64,000 bases of DNA from an uncultured Pelagibacteraceae bacterium (GTDB lineage: Bacteria > Pseudomonadota > Alphaproteobacteria > Pelagibacterales > Pelagibacteraceae), in assembly GCA_902559075.1 (NCBI GenBank), contig CACEGO010000002.1:1-64000 (forward strand), written 5' to 3'. Under the pieces are notes generated by a model that saw only the letters and a program-made list of their open reading frames with translations, did no database searches and was not told where the DNA came from. This document shows positions 9,509 to 20,062 of this stretch, one piece after another. Position 1 is the first letter of the stretch; each line of letters starts with the position of its first letter. Made by a program: the position numbers and the translations under genes.

Positions 9509-10882
9509 TTATAAAAAGTAAGCTCCAACACCTAAAAATGAAACAAAACCAATCACATCTGTAATTGTGGTTACAAAAACACTAGATGCAATAGCTGGAT
9601 CTATATTCATTTTTTTTAATGTAAAAGGAACTAAAATTCCAAATAATCCTGCAATGATCATTGTGAGTATCATGGATATAGCAATAATAATTGACAGGAT
9701 ACTGTCTTGAAACCAAATCTGAACAACAAATGCACTTATTGCTGCAAAAATAATCCCATTTAAAATACCAATAGAAAATTCTTTAAATACATTCGACGAA
9801 AAATTATTTTGTGTTAAATCATTTGTTGCTATTGTTCTTACTGTTACAGCTAATGTTTGCATTCCTGCATTTCCACCCATTGAAGCAACAATGGGCATTA
9901 AAAAAGCTAATACGACCATTTGTTCTATAGTTGCTCCGAATAAACTAATACACCAAGTAGCCAAAAAAGCTGTGAACAGATTTAACAAAAGCCAATTAAA
10001 TCTTCTTTTTGTTTTTTTTACTACACCATCAGTAATTTCTTCGTCTCCTACCCCTGCTAATCTTAAAGCATCTTCTTCTGCCTCTTCTTTCAAAACTGTT
10101 AAAACATCATCGTTCATGATCATACCTACTAATTTATTTTTTTTGTCTACAACAGCAGCAGAATTTAAATTGTAGTTTTCAAATAAATTAGCAACTTCCT
10201 CTTTATCCATTTCAACAGGAATTAATAATTGAGACTCTGACATAATTGTTGCCATTTTAGTATCACGTGGTGTTGTTAAGACTCTAGATGATGGAACGGT
10301 TCCTATTGGTTTAAAATCCTCGTTAACAATAAAAATTTCTAAAAATTCCTCAGGTAAATCTTTGTTTTCCCTTAGATAGTCAATAGTTTGACCTACAGAC
10401 CAATTACTTGGTATTGCAGTAAATTCTCGCTGCATAAGTCTTGCAGCAGTATCTTCTGGATAACTTAAGCTTTCTAGTAAAGCAAAACGATCTTTGGGTG
10501 GTAGAGAGCTAAGGATTGCGTTTTTATCTTCTTCTGGAACATTTTCTAAAATAGAAATAGCATCATCTGACTCAAGTCCTTTGAGAATACTAACTATAGA
10601 GTCTGATGATAAAAAAGTAATAATTTCTGATTGAATAGACTCATTTAATTCAACAAAAACGTCTGGATCAATATTGAAATTATTTAATTTAATTAAACTT
10701 TCTCTATCACCCTCACTAAGATGCTCAATAATATCTGCGGCATCTGCAGGATGCATTTCATTGAAAGAATTAGTAATAAATTGAGCGTCATTGTTAGCTA
10801 TTTTGCTAGTAACAACTCTTATATACTCTTTATTAAATTCAAAATTTACTTTTTTATCTTTAGTTTTTTTTGTTAAAGACAT
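9509..10882 (-). CDS. mgtE: MgtE-family magnesium transporter
   Basis: A 457-residue Mg2+ channel/transporter. It has an N-terminal superhelical domain (about 20-140, with MHPADAADIIEHL and LSSLPPKDRFALLESL). A pair of CBS domains follows (about 145-270, with MQREFTAIPSNWSVGQTI and VGMIMNDDVLTVL). Five membrane helices fill the last 180 residues and include the signature MPIVASMGGNAGMQTLAVTVR in the pore region. Family knowledge says the cytosolic domains close the channel at high Mg2+. Confidence 0.95.
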   Translation of the reverse strand: MSLTKKTKDKKVNFEFNKEYIRVVTSKIANNDAQFITNSFNEMHPADAADIIEHLSEGDRESLIKLNNFNIDPDVFVELNESIQSEIITFLSSDSIVSILKGLESDDAISILENVPEEDKNAILSSLPPKDRFALLESLSYPEDTAARLMQREFTAIPSNWSVGQTIDYLRENKDLPEEFLEIFIVNEDFKPIGTVPSSRVLTTPRDTKMATIMSESQLLIPVEMDKEEVANLFENYNLNSAAVVDKKNKLVGMIMNDDVLTVLKEEAEEDALRLAGVGDEEITDGVVKKTKRRFNWLLLNLFTAFLATWCISLFGATIEQMVVLAFLMPIVASMGGNAGMQTLAVTVRTIATNDLTQNNFSSNVFKEFSIGILNGIIFAAISAFVVQIWFQDSILSIIIAISMILTMIIAGLFGILVPFTLKKMNIDPAIASSVFVTTITDVIGFVSFLGVGAYFL

Positions 10883-10943
10883 AAATCAACCTGTATTTTA
10901 GATTTGCACTATTAATACATAATAAAGATAATACAAATTATAA

Positions 10944-11561
10944 ATGAACATAGAGATCAAAAAGTCAATAAAACCAGTAAATTATTTTGATGCTATTGAT
11001 ATACTAGAGTCAAGATTAAAGCATTTATATGAAAATAATGAGAAAGAATTAATTTGGACTTTGGAGCATAATGAAGTTTTTACAGCTGGAACCTCTTATA
11101 AAGAAAATGAGATTATTGATAAATCCATCAAAATATTAGAGACAAATAGAGGCGGCAAAATTACATACCATGGGCCAGGTCAGTTAATTTGTTATTTTGT
11201 TATAGATTTAAGAAAAAAAAAAGATATCAGAAAATTTATAACAATTATTGAAAAAACAATAATTCAAACCTTAAAATTTTATAAAATAGAAACTTTTTCA
11301 GATGAAGATAATATTGGAATATGGCATAAATCTAATAATGAAGTTAACAAAATTGCTGCAATAGGTATAAGAGTTAGCAAGTGGATTGCCTATCATGGTT
11401 TTGCAATTAATATAAATAATGATCTTGAAAATTATAAAAAAATTATACCATGTGGTATTTCAGATAAAGGAGTAACTAATTTAAAAAATATTTTAGATCA
11501 GGATTACTCAAATCTAAGTGATATATTAATTAAAAAATTTATTTCAAATTTGAAAATCTAA
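10944..11561 (+). CDS. lipB: Octanoyl-[acyl-carrier-protein]-protein transferase
   Basis: It moves an octanoyl group from ACP to lipoate-dependent proteins. At 205 residues it shows the [21 protein letters not shown] motif near residue 71. The catalytic Lys is in [13 protein letters not shown], and the acyl-thioester Cys is in [14 protein letters not shown]. The last 23 bp overlap the 3' end of the convergent pseudouridine synthase gene. Confidence 0.95.
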   Translation: MNIEIKKSIKPVNYFDAIDILESRLKHLYENNEKELIWTLEHNEVFTAGTSYKENEIIDKSIKILETNRGGKITYHGPGQLICYFVIDLRKKKDIRKFITIIEKTIIQTLKFYKIETFSDEDNIGIWHKSNNEVNKIAAIGIRVSKWIAYHGFAININNDLENYKKIIPCGISDKGVTNLKNILDQDYSNLSDILIKKFISNLKI

Positions 11562-12456
11562 GTCTTTTAGATTTTAAAAGTTTTTTAAAATAATCAGGTA
11601 ACAATGCTGAATAAGTATGTTTTATATCATTAATCTTAAATTTAATTTGATATGAATGTAACATTAAGTTTTTATTAATTCCTTTATTGGAATTTGATAA
11701 TTTATATTTTGTGTCTCCAAATATAGGATTTCCAATTGCATATAATTGTTTTCTTAACTGATGTTTTCGTCCAGTAATAGGTTTTAACTCTAATAAACTT
11801 GCTTCAGAATTTTTATCAATGACTGTGAAAATTGTTTTTGCTTTTTCACTTATTTTTTTATTACCGTCGTACCTAATTAAATCATCATCCCATACACCAG
11901 ATTTTTTATTTATTTCCCCTTGACATATAGCTAAATAAGTTTTGTGTACTTTTCTTAGTCTAAATAAAGAAGTAAGTAATTGAGCGCTCTCTCTGTTTTT
12001 GGCCATAATGAAAACTCCAGAAGTATCTTTATCTAATCTATGAACAGAATATGGTTTTGTTCCTTCAAAAATTTCACTTTTAGCAAAAATATCAACTAGA
12101 TTTTTTTTTGATTTAGTTCCACCTTGCACTGACATGCCTGATGCTTTATTTAAAACAACAAAATTATCATTGTTGTCAATAATTTGATCTTCATTTGATT
12201 TTACAATTTCTTTTGATGGTAAAAACTTAATTTTTTTTTGCTGAATTGTTTCTTTAAATTCAATGTTAAATATATTTATTTCATCTTTCGTTTTTACTTT
12301 AAAAGAACTTTTAACTTTCTTTCTATTAAGCTTTATTTTTCCTGTTCTTAAATATTTTTCAACAAGTCCTTGTGGAATTTTACCAATTTTTAATCTTAAC
12401 CATCTGTCCAAACGCATATCATTACACGTTGACTCAACGATGTAAGATTTCTTCAT
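11539..12456 (-). CDS. RluC/RluD-type 23S rRNA pseudouridine synthase
   Basis: A 305-residue enzyme with an N-terminal S4 RNA-binding domain ([31 protein letters not shown]) and the RluA-family catalytic segment [16 protein letters not shown], whose Asp is the catalytic residue. KTYLAICQG and [15 protein letters not shown] also fit. The C terminus is basic. RluC is slightly favoured over RluD by overall form, but the two cannot be separated here. It lies 10 bp downstream of rplQ and may be transcribed with the alpha operon. Confidence 0.88.
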   Translation of the reverse strand: MKKSYIVESTCNDMRLDRWLRLKIGKIPQGLVEKYLRTGKIKLNRKKVKSSFKVKTKDEINIFNIEFKETIQQKKIKFLPSKEIVKSNEDQIIDNNDNFVVLNKASGMSVQGGTKSKKNLVDIFAKSEIFEGTKPYSVHRLDKDTSGVFIMAKNRESAQLLTSLFRLRKVHKTYLAICQGEINKKSGVWDDDLIRYDGNKKISEKAKTIFTVIDKNSEASLLELKPITGRKHQLRKQLYAIGNPIFGDTKYKLSNSNKGINKNLMLHSYQIKFKINDIKHTYSALLPDYFKKLLKSKRLRFSNLK

Positions 12457-12466
12457 GATTTAAGAT

Positions 12467-12910
12467 TTAAGCTGTAGCTTGCTTTTTCTCTTCAGTTTTA
12501 GGAGACTCTTTAGTTGTGTCTTTTTTTGGTTTATCAACTCTCTTGGCTTCAACGTCTCTATCAACAAATTCAATTATTGCCATTGGAGCATTATCTCCAT
12601 ATCTAAATCCAGCTTTAATTATTCTTGTGTAACCACCTTTTCTATCTTGATATCTTTTAGAAAGTGTTTTTTTAACTTTATTAGCTGATTTAATATCTTG
12701 TAGTTTAGAAACTAACATTTTAGTTGTCTGTAAAGTTTCTTTTTTACCTAATGTTATTATTTTATCGGCTTGAGGTTTTAAAAATTTAGCTTTTGGCAAA
12801 GTAGTTTTAATCTGCTCATATTTAATTAAAGAATTAAGCATATTTTTAAGTAGAGCTTTTCTGTGCTCTGATGTTCTGTTTAACTTCTTATTTGCCAAAC
12901 CATGTCTCAT
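12467..12910 (-). CDS. rplQ: Ribosomal protein L17
   Basis: A 147-residue large-subunit protein near the exit tunnel. It starts with the family signature [25 protein letters not shown] and has the conserved [25 protein letters not shown] segment. A charged Lys/Glu tail of about 25 residues extends beyond the E. coli protein. It is the last ribosomal gene of the alpha operon and overlaps rpoA by one base. Confidence 0.97.
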   Translation of the reverse strand: MRHGLANKKLNRTSEHRKALLKNMLNSLIKYEQIKTTLPKAKFLKPQADKIITLGKKETLQTTKMLVSKLQDIKSANKVKKTLSKRYQDRKGGYTRIIKAGFRYGDNAPMAIIEFVDRDVEAKRVDKPKKDTTKESPKTEEKKQATA

Positions 12911-13938
12911 TAAATTGCTTCCTCCAATTTCTTAGACATTTCTGCAATGTTGTCTGGTGGCCAGTTAGGTATTTCCATTCCTAAATATAAAGACATACCT
13001 GTTAAAACTTCTTTAATTTCATTTAACGATTTTCTTCCAAAATTAGGTGTTCTCAACATTTCACCTTCAGATTTTTGAACTAGGTCACCGATATAAATAA
13101 TATTGTCATTTTTTAAGCAGTTCATAGATCTAACTGATAACTCTAACTCATCTACTTTTCTTAGTAAGTTTTTGTTAAATTCAGGTTCAGTAGAAACTTC
13201 TTTTACAGGAGCTTCAACTGGCTCATCAAAGTTTACAAACATTTTAAGCTGATCTTGGAAAATTCTAGCTGAATAAGCTACAGCATCTTCAGCAGAAATT
13301 GATCCATTAGTTTCAACTTCCATTATTAATTTATCATAATCTAATGCTTTACCTTCTCTAGCGGTACTTACTGAATATGAAACTTTTTTAACTGGACTAT
13401 AAAGTGAGTCTATAGCAATAAGGCCTAATGGTGGCTCTTCAGGTTTATTTAACTCTGCAGGAACATATCCTTTACCTGTATTAACATTCATCTCCATATG
13501 AAAAGTAGTATTTTCATCTAGATTACAAATAACTAAATCAGGATTTAAAATCTCAACATCTGCAACTGGAGCTATATCTGAAGCTTTAATTTCTCCAGGT
13601 CCTTTTGCGTCTAATATTAATTTTTTTGTACCCTCAGAATTACTTTTTAATGCTAAAGATTTTACGTTTAAAACGATATCAGTAACATCTTCTCTAACAC
13701 CTTTAATTGAAGTGAATTCATGTAAAACTCCATCAATTTGAATTGATGTTACAGCAGCTCCTCTTATAGATGATAATAAAATCCTTCTTAGAGAATTTCC
13801 TAAAGTTAATCCATAACCTTTTTCTAAAGGCTCAGCTATAATTTTTGCATGAGTTAAGTCATCACTTATTTGAACATCTAATTTAGACGGCTTAATTAAT
13901 GACTTCCAATTTTTTACATTAACATTTTCGACTTCCAT
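12910..13938 (-). CDS. rpoA: RNA polymerase alpha subunit
   Basis: 342 residues. The N-terminal assembly domain contains [28 protein letters not shown], and the C-terminal domain (from about 265) has [20 protein letters not shown] and [16 protein letters not shown], the DNA- and activator-binding surface. The length is close to standard. It sits between rpsK and rplQ with one-base overlaps on both sides. Confidence 0.98.
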   Translation of the reverse strand: MEVENVNVKNWKSLIKPSKLDVQISDDLTHAKIIAEPLEKGYGLTLGNSLRRILLSSIRGAAVTSIQIDGVLHEFTSIKGVREDVTDIVLNVKSLALKSNSEGTKKLILDAKGPGEIKASDIAPVADVEILNPDLVICNLDENTTFHMEMNVNTGKGYVPAELNKPEEPPLGLIAIDSLYSPVKKVSYSVSTAREGKALDYDKLIMEVETNGSISAEDAVAYSARIFQDQLKMFVNFDEPVEAPVKEVSTEPEFNKNLLRKVDELELSVRSMNCLKNDNIIYIGDLVQKSEGEMLRTPNFGRKSLNEIKEVLTGMSLYLGMEIPNWPPDNIAEMSKKLEEAI

Positions 13939-14387
13939 TAAACTCTCCTTTTTTTTGGTGGTCTGGTTCCATTATGAGGCATAGGCGTAGTGTCTTTAAT
14001 TGACAAAATTTTAAATCCTCTAGCTTGCAATGCTCTTAAAGCTGTTTCTCTTCCTGATCCAGGGCCTTTAACTTCAACAGATAAAGTTTTCATTCCGTAC
14101 TCAAGAGCTTTCGAAGCTGCAGAGTCGGCTGCTATCTGTGCAGCGTAAGGAGTTGATTTTCTTGATCCCTTAAACCCTTTTTGTCCTGCAGATGCCCATG
14201 AAATTACGTTTCCATTTGTATCAGCAATAGAGATGATGGTATTATTAAATGTTGATTGCACATAAGCAATTCCATTTAAAATATTTTTCTTAACTTTCTT
14301 CTTTTTTGAATAAGAACTTTTTACACTTTTTTTAGTAGACTTTTCTACTTTCTGATCTTTATTTTCAACTTTATCAGTTTTAGCCAT
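13938..14387 (-). CDS. rpsK: Ribosomal protein S11
   Basis: 149 residues with the conserved S11 body: [36 protein letters not shown] and the terminal [16 protein letters not shown]. The first 32 or so residues are an extra Lys/Ser-rich extension compared with E. coli S11 (129 residues). The ATG at 14387 lies 2 bp from the rpsM stop. A shorter start inside the extension cannot be excluded. Confidence 0.96.
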   Translation of the reverse strand: MAKTDKVENKDQKVEKSTKKSVKSSYSKKKKVKKNILNGIAYVQSTFNNTIISIADTNGNVISWASAGQKGFKGSRKSTPYAAQIAADSAASKALEYGMKTLSVEVKGPGSGRETALRALQARGFKILSIKDTTPMPHNGTRPPKKRRV

Positions 14388-14389
14388 AG

Positions 14390-14773
14390 TTATTTTTTAG
14401 TTGGTGTTAATTTTTTTCCAGCAATCGCAATTGCTTTTCCTTTTCTTGTCCTTGCATTACATCTGGTTCTTTGTCCTCTAACAGGTAATTTTTTTCTATG
14501 TCTTGTTCCTCTATAACAAGCTAGATCAATTAATCTTTTAATACTTAATGAATAATCTCTTCTTAAATCACCTTCTACTTTAAAATTTTGATCAATGTAT
14601 TCCCTAATTTTTAAAATCTCTTCATCCGTCAATTCATTTACTCTTTTAGCTCTTGGAATTTCTAAAGATGAGCAAATTTGCTGAGAGAATTTATCTCCAA
14701 TTCCATAAATATAAGTTAAACCTATATGAACGAGCTTATTTTGTGGAATATTTATACCTGCGATACGAGCCAT
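14390..14773 (-). CDS. rpsM: Ribosomal protein S13
   Basis: 127 residues beginning [26 protein letters not shown], with [26 protein letters not shown] near the C terminus, all typical of S13, which contacts the P-site tRNA. It is the first gene of the alpha group, preceded by a promoter-like sequence in the 55 bp gap after adk. rpmJ (L36) is not in the gap. Confidence 0.97.
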   Translation of the reverse strand: MARIAGINIPQNKLVHIGLTYIYGIGDKFSQQICSSLEIPRAKRVNELTDEEILKIREYIDQNFKVEGDLRRDYSLSIKRLIDLACYRGTRHRKKLPVRGQRTRCNARTRKGKAIAIAGKKLTPTKK

Positions 14774-14796
14774 AATTTTTGTGATAAATTGTGCCT

Positions 14797-14824
14797 TTTA
14801 TATAAGAAGATTAATCAAAGTCAA
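14797..14824 (-). promoter_or_regulatory. Predicted sigma70 promoter for rpsM-rpsK-rpoA-rplQ
   Basis: On the minus strand, TTGACT (14819-14824) and TATAAA (14797-14802) are separated by 16 bp, about 25 bp upstream of the rpsM start. It is the only gap of more than 15 bp between secY and rplQ, which fits an internal start for the alpha operon. Confidence 0.6.
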
Positions 14825-14828
14825 TGTC

Positions 14829-15392
14829 TTATGCATTGATAAAAGCGTCTATTTTCCTTGTTATTTCCTCAATTTCTAAGCCTCCATCGATCTCCTTAAA
14901 ATTTGGATTCTTAGAGTAGAAATTTAGAACTGGTTGAGTTGTTTTCATGTATTTCTCATACCTTTTAACTATAGTATCAGAGTCGTCATCAGATCTATTT
15001 TCTAAAATTTTTCTTTTTTCAACCCTTTTGATAATTGTTTCTTTATCTACGTTTAAAAATAAAATTAAATCTATGCTCTGATTAGAATTTTTTAGTAACA
15101 CTTCTAAATTTTTAGCCTGACTTAATGACCGAGGATATCCATCAAAGATAAATTTATTTTTTTTTTTAGGATCAAGTATTATATTCTCTATAAGTTTATT
15201 AACTATATCATCACTAATAAATTTTCCATTCTTCATATCATCAGTTATATCTTTACCAATATCTGAATTTTTTTTGATTTCTTCTCTTAAAAGATCACCT
15301 GTTGAAATTTGAAAAGCTTTTAATTTATTTACTAGATATTTAGACTGAGTACCTTTTCCAGCACCAGGAGGTCCAAATAAAATAATATTCAC
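14829..15392 (-). CDS. adk: Adenylate kinase
   Basis: It interconverts AMP, ATP and ADP. The P-loop GPPGAGKGTQ begins at residue 6, and ISTGDLLREE and DGYPRSLSQA are the AMP-binding segments. The 187-residue length shows the short-LID form: between residues about 125 and 145 there is only a brief RKILENRSDD-type segment and no zinc-binding cysteines. It abuts secY with no gap. Confidence 0.96.
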   Translation of the reverse strand: MNIILFGPPGAGKGTQSKYLVNKLKAFQISTGDLLREEIKKNSDIGKDITDDMKNGKFISDDIVNKLIENIILDPKKKNKFIFDGYPRSLSQAKNLEVLLKNSNQSIDLILFLNVDKETIIKRVEKRKILENRSDDDSDTIVKRYEKYMKTTQPVLNFYSKNPNFKEIDGGLEIEEITRKIDAFINA

Positions 15393-16673
15393 TTACTTAC
15401 CAAATTTTGTTTTTTTAATTAGTTGCTCATATTGAGAGCTCATTAATCTTGTTTGAATTTGAGTTACAGTATCAATAGCTACCACTACAACAATTAATAT
15501 AGACGCTCCACCCAAATAAAAAGGTATTGGATAATTTGCAATTAAAAATTCTGGCATTAAACAAACTAAGGTTAGATATAAAGCTCCTATTGTAGTTAGT
15601 TTTGTTGAAATATTTTCAATATACAAGGCTGTACTTTCACCTGGTCTAATTCCTGGCACAAAACCTCCATACTTTCTAAGATTCTCTGCAGTTTCTGTTG
15701 GATTAAAAGTTATAGAAGTGTAAAAAAAAGTAAAAAATATTATTCCTGATGCATAAAGCAACATATAAAGAGGTTGTCCTTGGGTAAAATAAGAGCTCAA
15801 GTTTAAAAATGTTTCGTTATTAGAAAACGAAAAATTTGAAAATGTTACTGGTAGTAATAAAAGGGCAGAAGCAAAAATTGCTGGGATTACTCCAGCCTGA
15901 TTAATTTTTAAAGGTAAATGAGATGACTCTCCACCGTACATTTTGTTACCCATTTGTCTTTTTGGATAATTTATTAAAATTTTTCTTAATGCTCTTTCCA
16001 TAAATACTACAAATAAAATTGTTACTATTAATAGAACAAATATAGCTAAGATCATAAATGTTGATACTGCTCCAGTTCTACCTAATTCAAAAGTTGTAAC
16101 CAAAGCTCTTGGAATTTCAGCTACAATACCAGCAAAAATTATTAACGATATACCGTTACCAATACCTCTTTGGGTAATTTGTTCACCTAACCACATTAAA
16201 AATACTGTTCCTGCAACAATAGTTGTGACCGTAGTTATTTTAAAAAAAGCTCCTGGATTAATTACTAAGTCAGCCGATGACTCTAAGCCAACAGATAAAC
16301 CATATCCTTGTACTGTTGCAAGTAGGACTGTTCCATATCTAGTAATTTGTGTAATTTTAGCTCTTCCTGTCTCACCTTGAGCTTTTAGATTTTTAAAATA
16401 ATCAGAAACTCCAGTTAAAAGTTGAACTATAATTGCAGATGAAATGTAAGGCATTATACCTAATGCAAATATCGCCATTCTGCTAACAGCACCTCCTGCA
16501 AAAACATTAAACATGCCTAACAATCCTTTTTGATTGCCTTCCATCATTATTTTTAATTGCTCAGGATCTATTCCTGGTAAAGGTACAAAAGTTCCAAATC
16601 TGTAAACGGCTAATACTAAAATAGTAAATATAATTCTATTTCTTAAATCATTTGTTGATGATGATGCACTCAT
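15393..16673 (-). CDS. secY: Preprotein translocase subunit SecY
   Basis: 426 residues with ten membrane helices. Family marks include VYRFGTFVPLPGIDP near residue 21, the plug-region FNVFAGGAVSRMAIFALGIMPYISS, FRGIGNGISLIIFAGI-like text (ITQRGIGNGISLIIFAGIV), and the C-terminal GGFVPGIRPG. It forms the protein-conducting channel with SecE (63 residues, elsewhere in this window). It follows rplO by 9 bp in the spc operon. Confidence 0.98.
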   Translation of the reverse strand: MSASSSTNDLRNRIIFTILVLAVYRFGTFVPLPGIDPEQLKIMMEGNQKGLLGMFNVFAGGAVSRMAIFALGIMPYISSAIIVQLLTGVSDYFKNLKAQGETGRAKITQITRYGTVLLATVQGYGLSVGLESSADLVINPGAFFKITTVTTIVAGTVFLMWLGEQITQRGIGNGISLIIFAGIVAEIPRALVTTFELGRTGAVSTFMILAIFVLLIVTILFVVFMERALRKILINYPKRQMGNKMYGGESSHLPLKINQAGVIPAIFASALLLLPVTFSNFSFSNNETFLNLSSYFTQGQPLYMLLYASGIIFFTFFYTSITFNPTETAENLRKYGGFVPGIRPGESTALYIENISTKLTTIGALYLTLVCLMPEFLIANYPIPFYLGGASILIVVVVAIDTVTQIQTRLMSSQYEQLIKKTKFGK

Positions 16674-16682
16674 ATAAACAAA

Positions 16683-17135
16683 CTATTTTTTTAATTGAAT
16701 AGATCCACCAATTTTTTCTAGTTTTTCTATTGCTGATTTAGATGCTAGGTCAGCTTCAATATTAATTTTAATCTTTACTTCTCCTGATCCTAAAATTTTC
16801 AGTTTTTTTGAGTTTTTATTTATTAATTTAAGTTTTTTAAGTAATTGAGAATTTAGAACTTCATTTGGATTAATATTTTTTTTATCAATATAAAATTGGA
16901 TTTTATCCAGATTTAAAATTGCTATACTCTCCTTTGAAATTGGATTAAAGCCTCTTTTTGGTAATCTTCTATATAACGGCATTTGACCACCTTCAAAACT
17001 TTTTATAGCTACACCGGATCTTGATTTTTGACCTTTAACTCCTCTACCTGATGTTTTTCCTTTTCCAGAACCAATACCTCTTCCTACTCTCAATTTAGAT
17101 TTGTTAATTTTTTCTCTGTTATTTAAAGTTATCAT
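16683..17135 (-). CDS. rplO: Ribosomal protein L15
   Basis: 150 residues with the glycine-rich [25 protein letters not shown]-terminal stretch and [17 protein letters not shown], both typical of L15. Its start overlaps the rpsE stop by one base. In most bacteria rpmD (L30) lies between rpsE and rplO; no room for it exists here. Confidence 0.97.
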   Translation of the reverse strand: MITLNNREKINKSKLRVGRGIGSGKGKTSGRGVKGQKSRSGVAIKSFEGGQMPLYRRLPKRGFNPISKESIAILNLDKIQFYIDKKNINPNEVLNSQLLKKLKLINKNSKKLKILGSGEVKIKINIEADLASKSAIEKLEKIGGSIQLKK

Positions 17136-17650
17136 TATCCTCTTTTTTCTATTATTTCAGAAATTTTTTTATTTCTTATTGCAGATATTTGTTTTGGCGA
17201 ACTTTGTTTCATTAATGCTTTCATTGTTGCTCTAATTACGTTGTGTGCGTTAGAAGTTCCCATAGATTTAGCAACAATATCTTTAACACCCAAAACTTCA
17301 CATACAGCCCTTACTGGACCTCCGGCTATGATGCCTGTTCCTTTTGAGGCAGCACGTAAAACTATTCTACCTGATCCATCTTTTGCTTTAACATCGTGAT
17401 GAATTGTTCTTCCCTCCCTTAAAGGTATGTGTGTAAGTTTTCTTCTTGCCATTTCATTTGCTTTTTTAATGGCATCAGGAACTTGTTTAGCTTTTGCATG
17501 TGCAATACCAATTTTACCTGCTTGATTTCCAACTACAACAAGAGCTGAAAATCCAAATCTTCTACCACCCTTAACAACTTTTGTTATACGATTTATGTGG
17601 ACTAATTTTTCTAAAATGTCGTCTGTTTTTTTTTCTTTTAAATTTTCCAT
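17135..17650 (-). CDS. rpsE: Ribosomal protein S5
   Basis: 171 residues with the double-stranded-RNA-binding N domain ([26 protein letters not shown]) and the C domain ([42 protein letters not shown]). It is part of the decoding-fidelity region of the small subunit. It follows rplR by 2 bp. Confidence 0.97.
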   Translation of the reverse strand: MENLKEKKTDDILEKLVHINRITKVVKGGRRFGFSALVVVGNQAGKIGIAHAKAKQVPDAIKKANEMARRKLTHIPLREGRTIHHDVKAKDGSGRIVLRAASKGTGIIAGGPVRAVCEVLGVKDIVAKSMGTSNAHNVIRATMKALMKQSSPKQISAIRNKKISEIIEKRG

Positions 17651-17652
17651 AA

Positions 17653-18009
17653 TTAAAATTCCATTCCATTTTCCCTTAAGGTATCAGCAAAAACTTTAAT
17701 CCTACCATGATATTTATATGAACCCCTATCAAAGTATATTTTGGTAATTTTTTTTTCTTGAGCTTTTTTTGCTAATTTTTGTGCAACTAATTTGGATAAC
17801 TGAGTTTTATTTACCTTTTCAACTGATTTGAGGTCCTTTTCTACAGATGATGCTGATAACAAAGTTACATTTTTGGTATCATCAATTATTTGAGCTGAAA
17901 TATTTTTTGATGATCTGGAAATGCTTAATCTAAATCTATCTTTTGAAGCAACTCTTTTAACTTTATTGCTAACTCTAAATCTTTTTCTGACACTTGTGTT
18001 CAGTTTCAT
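17653..18009 (-). CDS. rplR: Ribosomal protein L18
   Basis: 118 residues with the L18 signature: [18 protein letters not shown] and the C-terminal [27 protein letters not shown], where the YHGR(I/V)KA-type motif is typical. It binds 5S rRNA. Its start overlaps the rplF stop by one base. Confidence 0.96.
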   Translation of the reverse strand: MKLNTSVRKRFRVSNKVKRVASKDRFRLSISRSSKNISAQIIDDTKNVTLLSASSVEKDLKSVEKVNKTQLSKLVAQKLAKKAQEKKITKIYFDRGSYKYHGRIKVFADTLRENGMEF

Positions 18010-18548
18010 TACTTTTTCTTTCCCTCTTTTTTAAGAACATACTGTCCTTTTTCTCTTACACCTTTTCCTTTATATGGTTCGATTTTTCTTAATGTTTTTA
18101 TTTTAGATGCAACTTCACCAACTAGCTGCTTATCAGAGCCTGTTATTTTTAATGTTGTTTGTTTTTCAACAGCAATTTTAATGCCCTCTGGTATGTCAAA
18201 ATTGATATCATGACTATAACCCAATTGTAAATTTAACTGATTCCCTTTTAAAGCTGCTCTATATCCAACTCCAACTAATTCTAAAATTTTTTCATAACCT
18301 GTGCTTGATCCAATTACAGCGTTATTGATTAAACTTCTATTCATTCCCCATAATCTTTTAGTTTTTTGATCTACTTTTTTTGGTTTGATAGCAATTTCTT
18401 TTCCTTCAATAATGTCTAAATTAAAAATGTCTAAATCGACATTAATTGTTTTTTTTCCCAAAGGGCCTTCTATATTTAAAATATTACCAGCTAAAACAAC
18501 TTTGACTTTTTCTGGAATCGAAATATTAATTTTACCTATTTTAGACAT
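18009..18548 (-). CDS. rplF: Ribosomal protein L6
   Basis: 179 residues, two homologous domains. [16 protein letters not shown] at the start, [23 protein letters not shown] in the middle, and [25 protein letters not shown] at the end are typical of L6 at the factor-binding side of the large subunit. One-base overlap with rpsH. Confidence 0.97.
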   Translation of the reverse strand: MSKIGKINISIPEKVKVVLAGNILNIEGPLGKKTINVDLDIFNLDIIEGKEIAIKPKKVDQKTKRLWGMNRSLINNAVIGSSTGYEKILELVGVGYRAALKGNQLNLQLGYSHDINFDIPEGIKIAVEKQTTLKITGSDKQLVGEVASKIKTLRKIEPYKGKGVREKGQYVLKKEGKKK

Positions 18549-18943
18549 TAAAATACCTTACAAATTATTTCGCCACCAACTTTTTGTTTTCTTGCATCTA
18601 TATCGGTCATTACTCCTTTTGGAGTTGACACAATAGCAATACCTAAGCCATTATTGATTTTAGGTAGGCTATCTGCTGAAGAAAAAATTCTTCTACCTGG
18701 TTTTGACACTCTTTCAAAAGCGCTTATTACAGGATTACCAGAATGATACTTAAGTTCTAATGATAACATTGGTTTTTTTTCTTCAGAACTTACTTTAAAA
18801 TCATTTATGAAACCTTCATTTTTAAGTATATCTGCAATTTTAGTTTTAAATTTAGATGAAGGTAAATCTACTTTTTTATGATTCCTCTCTTGAGCGTTCT
18901 TCACTCTTGCTATCATATCTCCTATCGGGTCACTTAAGCTCAT
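18548..18943 (-). CDS. rpsH: Ribosomal protein S8
   Basis: 131 residues beginning MSLSDPIGDMIARVKNAQ and ending GLGIAIVSTPKGVMTDIDARKQKVGGEIICKVF, which is diagnostic for S8. In E. coli S8 represses the spc operon. No obvious S8-binding mimic was recognised in this window. Confidence 0.97.
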   Translation of the reverse strand: MSLSDPIGDMIARVKNAQERNHKKVDLPSSKFKTKIADILKNEGFINDFKVSSEEKKPMLSLELKYHSGNPVISAFERVSKPGRRIFSSADSLPKINNGLGIAIVSTPKGVMTDIDARKQKVGGEIICKVF

Positions 18944-18954
18944 AATTTTCCTTT

Positions 18955-19260
18955 CTACCAGCTAGATTTAACTAAGCCAGGTATCTTTCCTTGTAATCCT
19001 AATTGTCTTAATGCAATTCTTGAAATTTTTAATTTTCTGTAAACACCATGAGGTCTTCCAGTAATCTCACATCTATTCATAACCCTTGTTTTAGCAGAGT
19101 TTCTTGGCATTTTTGATAATTTTTGCTGCGCTTTAAATCTTTCTTCTAATGTTATTTTTTTATCCATAACAATTTTCTTTAATGCTTGTCTTTTTTTAAA
19201 AAGCCTATCTGATAGCTTAATTCTTTTTTTATTTTTATTAACAGCGCTTAACTTTGCCAT
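18955..19260 (-). CDS. rpsN: Ribosomal protein S14 (zinc-free form)
   Basis: 101 residues, the long type without CxxC zinc ligands. PRNSAKTRVMNRCEITGRPHGVYRKLKISRIALRQLG-type text (conserved RPxGVYRKF-like core) and the terminus GLVKSSW identify it. It lies 2 bp after rplE and 11 bp before rpsH. Confidence 0.97.
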   Translation of the reverse strand: MAKLSAVNKNKKRIKLSDRLFKKRQALKKIVMDKKITLEERFKAQQKLSKMPRNSAKTRVMNRCEITGRPHGVYRKLKISRIALRQLGLQGKIPGLVKSSW

Positions 19261-19262
19261 AA

Positions 19263-19817
19263 TTAATTATCTCCTTTTTTAATAAATGGAAAATTCATTT
19301 TTTGTAGTAACGCAAAGCTATGATCTTTATTAATAGCTTTAATCACTATAATTACATCTAATCCTCTAACTTTATCTGCTCTATCAAAGCTTACTTCTGG
19401 AAAAATTATATGTTCTTTAATACCAAATGTGTAGTTACCAAATTTATCAAAGCCTTTTGATGATAGCCCTCTAAAATCTTTAATTCTAGGTAAAGCAATG
19501 TTCAATAATCTATCTAAGAATTCATACATTCTATTTTTTCTTAACGTTACCTTTAAGCCAGCATTTGATCCTTTTCTTGTTTTAAAATTTGCAACTGATT
19601 TTTTAAATTTTGTTATTACTGGTTTTTGTCCAGTAATTTTAGCCATATCCTCTTCACATGATTTTAAAATTTTTGAGTCTGATGCATCTAAACCAAGTCC
19701 CATATTTAAAATAACTTTCTCAATTCTTGGAGCCATATAAATATTTTTGAAACCAAACTGGTCCTTTAACGCAGGCTGTATTTCTTTATTAAATATTTCT
19801 TTTAATCTTGGTGTCAT
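19263..19817 (-). CDS. rplE: Ribosomal protein L5
   Basis: 184 residues with IEKVILNMGLGLDASDSK, ITGQKPVITKFKKSVANFKTR, LRKNRMYEFLDRLLNIALPR and FGIKEHIIFPE. L5 binds 5S rRNA and contacts the P-site tRNA. One-base overlap with rplX. Confidence 0.97.
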   Translation of the reverse strand: MTPRLKEIFNKEIQPALKDQFGFKNIYMAPRIEKVILNMGLGLDASDSKILKSCEEDMAKITGQKPVITKFKKSVANFKTRKGSNAGLKVTLRKNRMYEFLDRLLNIALPRIKDFRGLSSKGFDKFGNYTFGIKEHIIFPEVSFDRADKVRGLDVIIVIKAINKDHSFALLQKMNFPFIKKGDN

Positions 19818-20062
19818 TACTTTTTAGCCTCTTTTTTCTTAGCCGCTTTTTCATCAATTAGTATTAAGTTTGAAATATGAATAAAACTTTCCTTTGAAAA
19901 AATTCCACCTTTTTTCTCTTTTGTTGTTTTAACGTGCTTTTTAACCATGTTTATTTCTTTAACTTTTGCTCTGTTATTAGCCCTATCAATTTCAATGACT
20001 TCACCTTCTTTTTTTTTATCTTTTCCAGTTAAAACTCTTACTTTCAATCCTTTTTTAATCAT
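19817..20062 (-). CDS. rplX: Ribosomal protein L24, short form
   Basis: 81 residues, against about 100-105 in most bacteria. The KOW domain is intact ([48 protein letters not shown]), and the missing part is the C-terminal zinc-ribbon-like segment, replaced by a Lys-rich end. L24 starts large-subunit assembly. The shortening fits genome streamlining. Confidence 0.95.
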   Translation of the reverse strand: MIKKGLKVRVLTGKDKKKEGEVIEIDRANNRAKVKEINMVKKHVKTTKEKKGGIFSKESFIHISNLILIDEKAAKKKEAKK

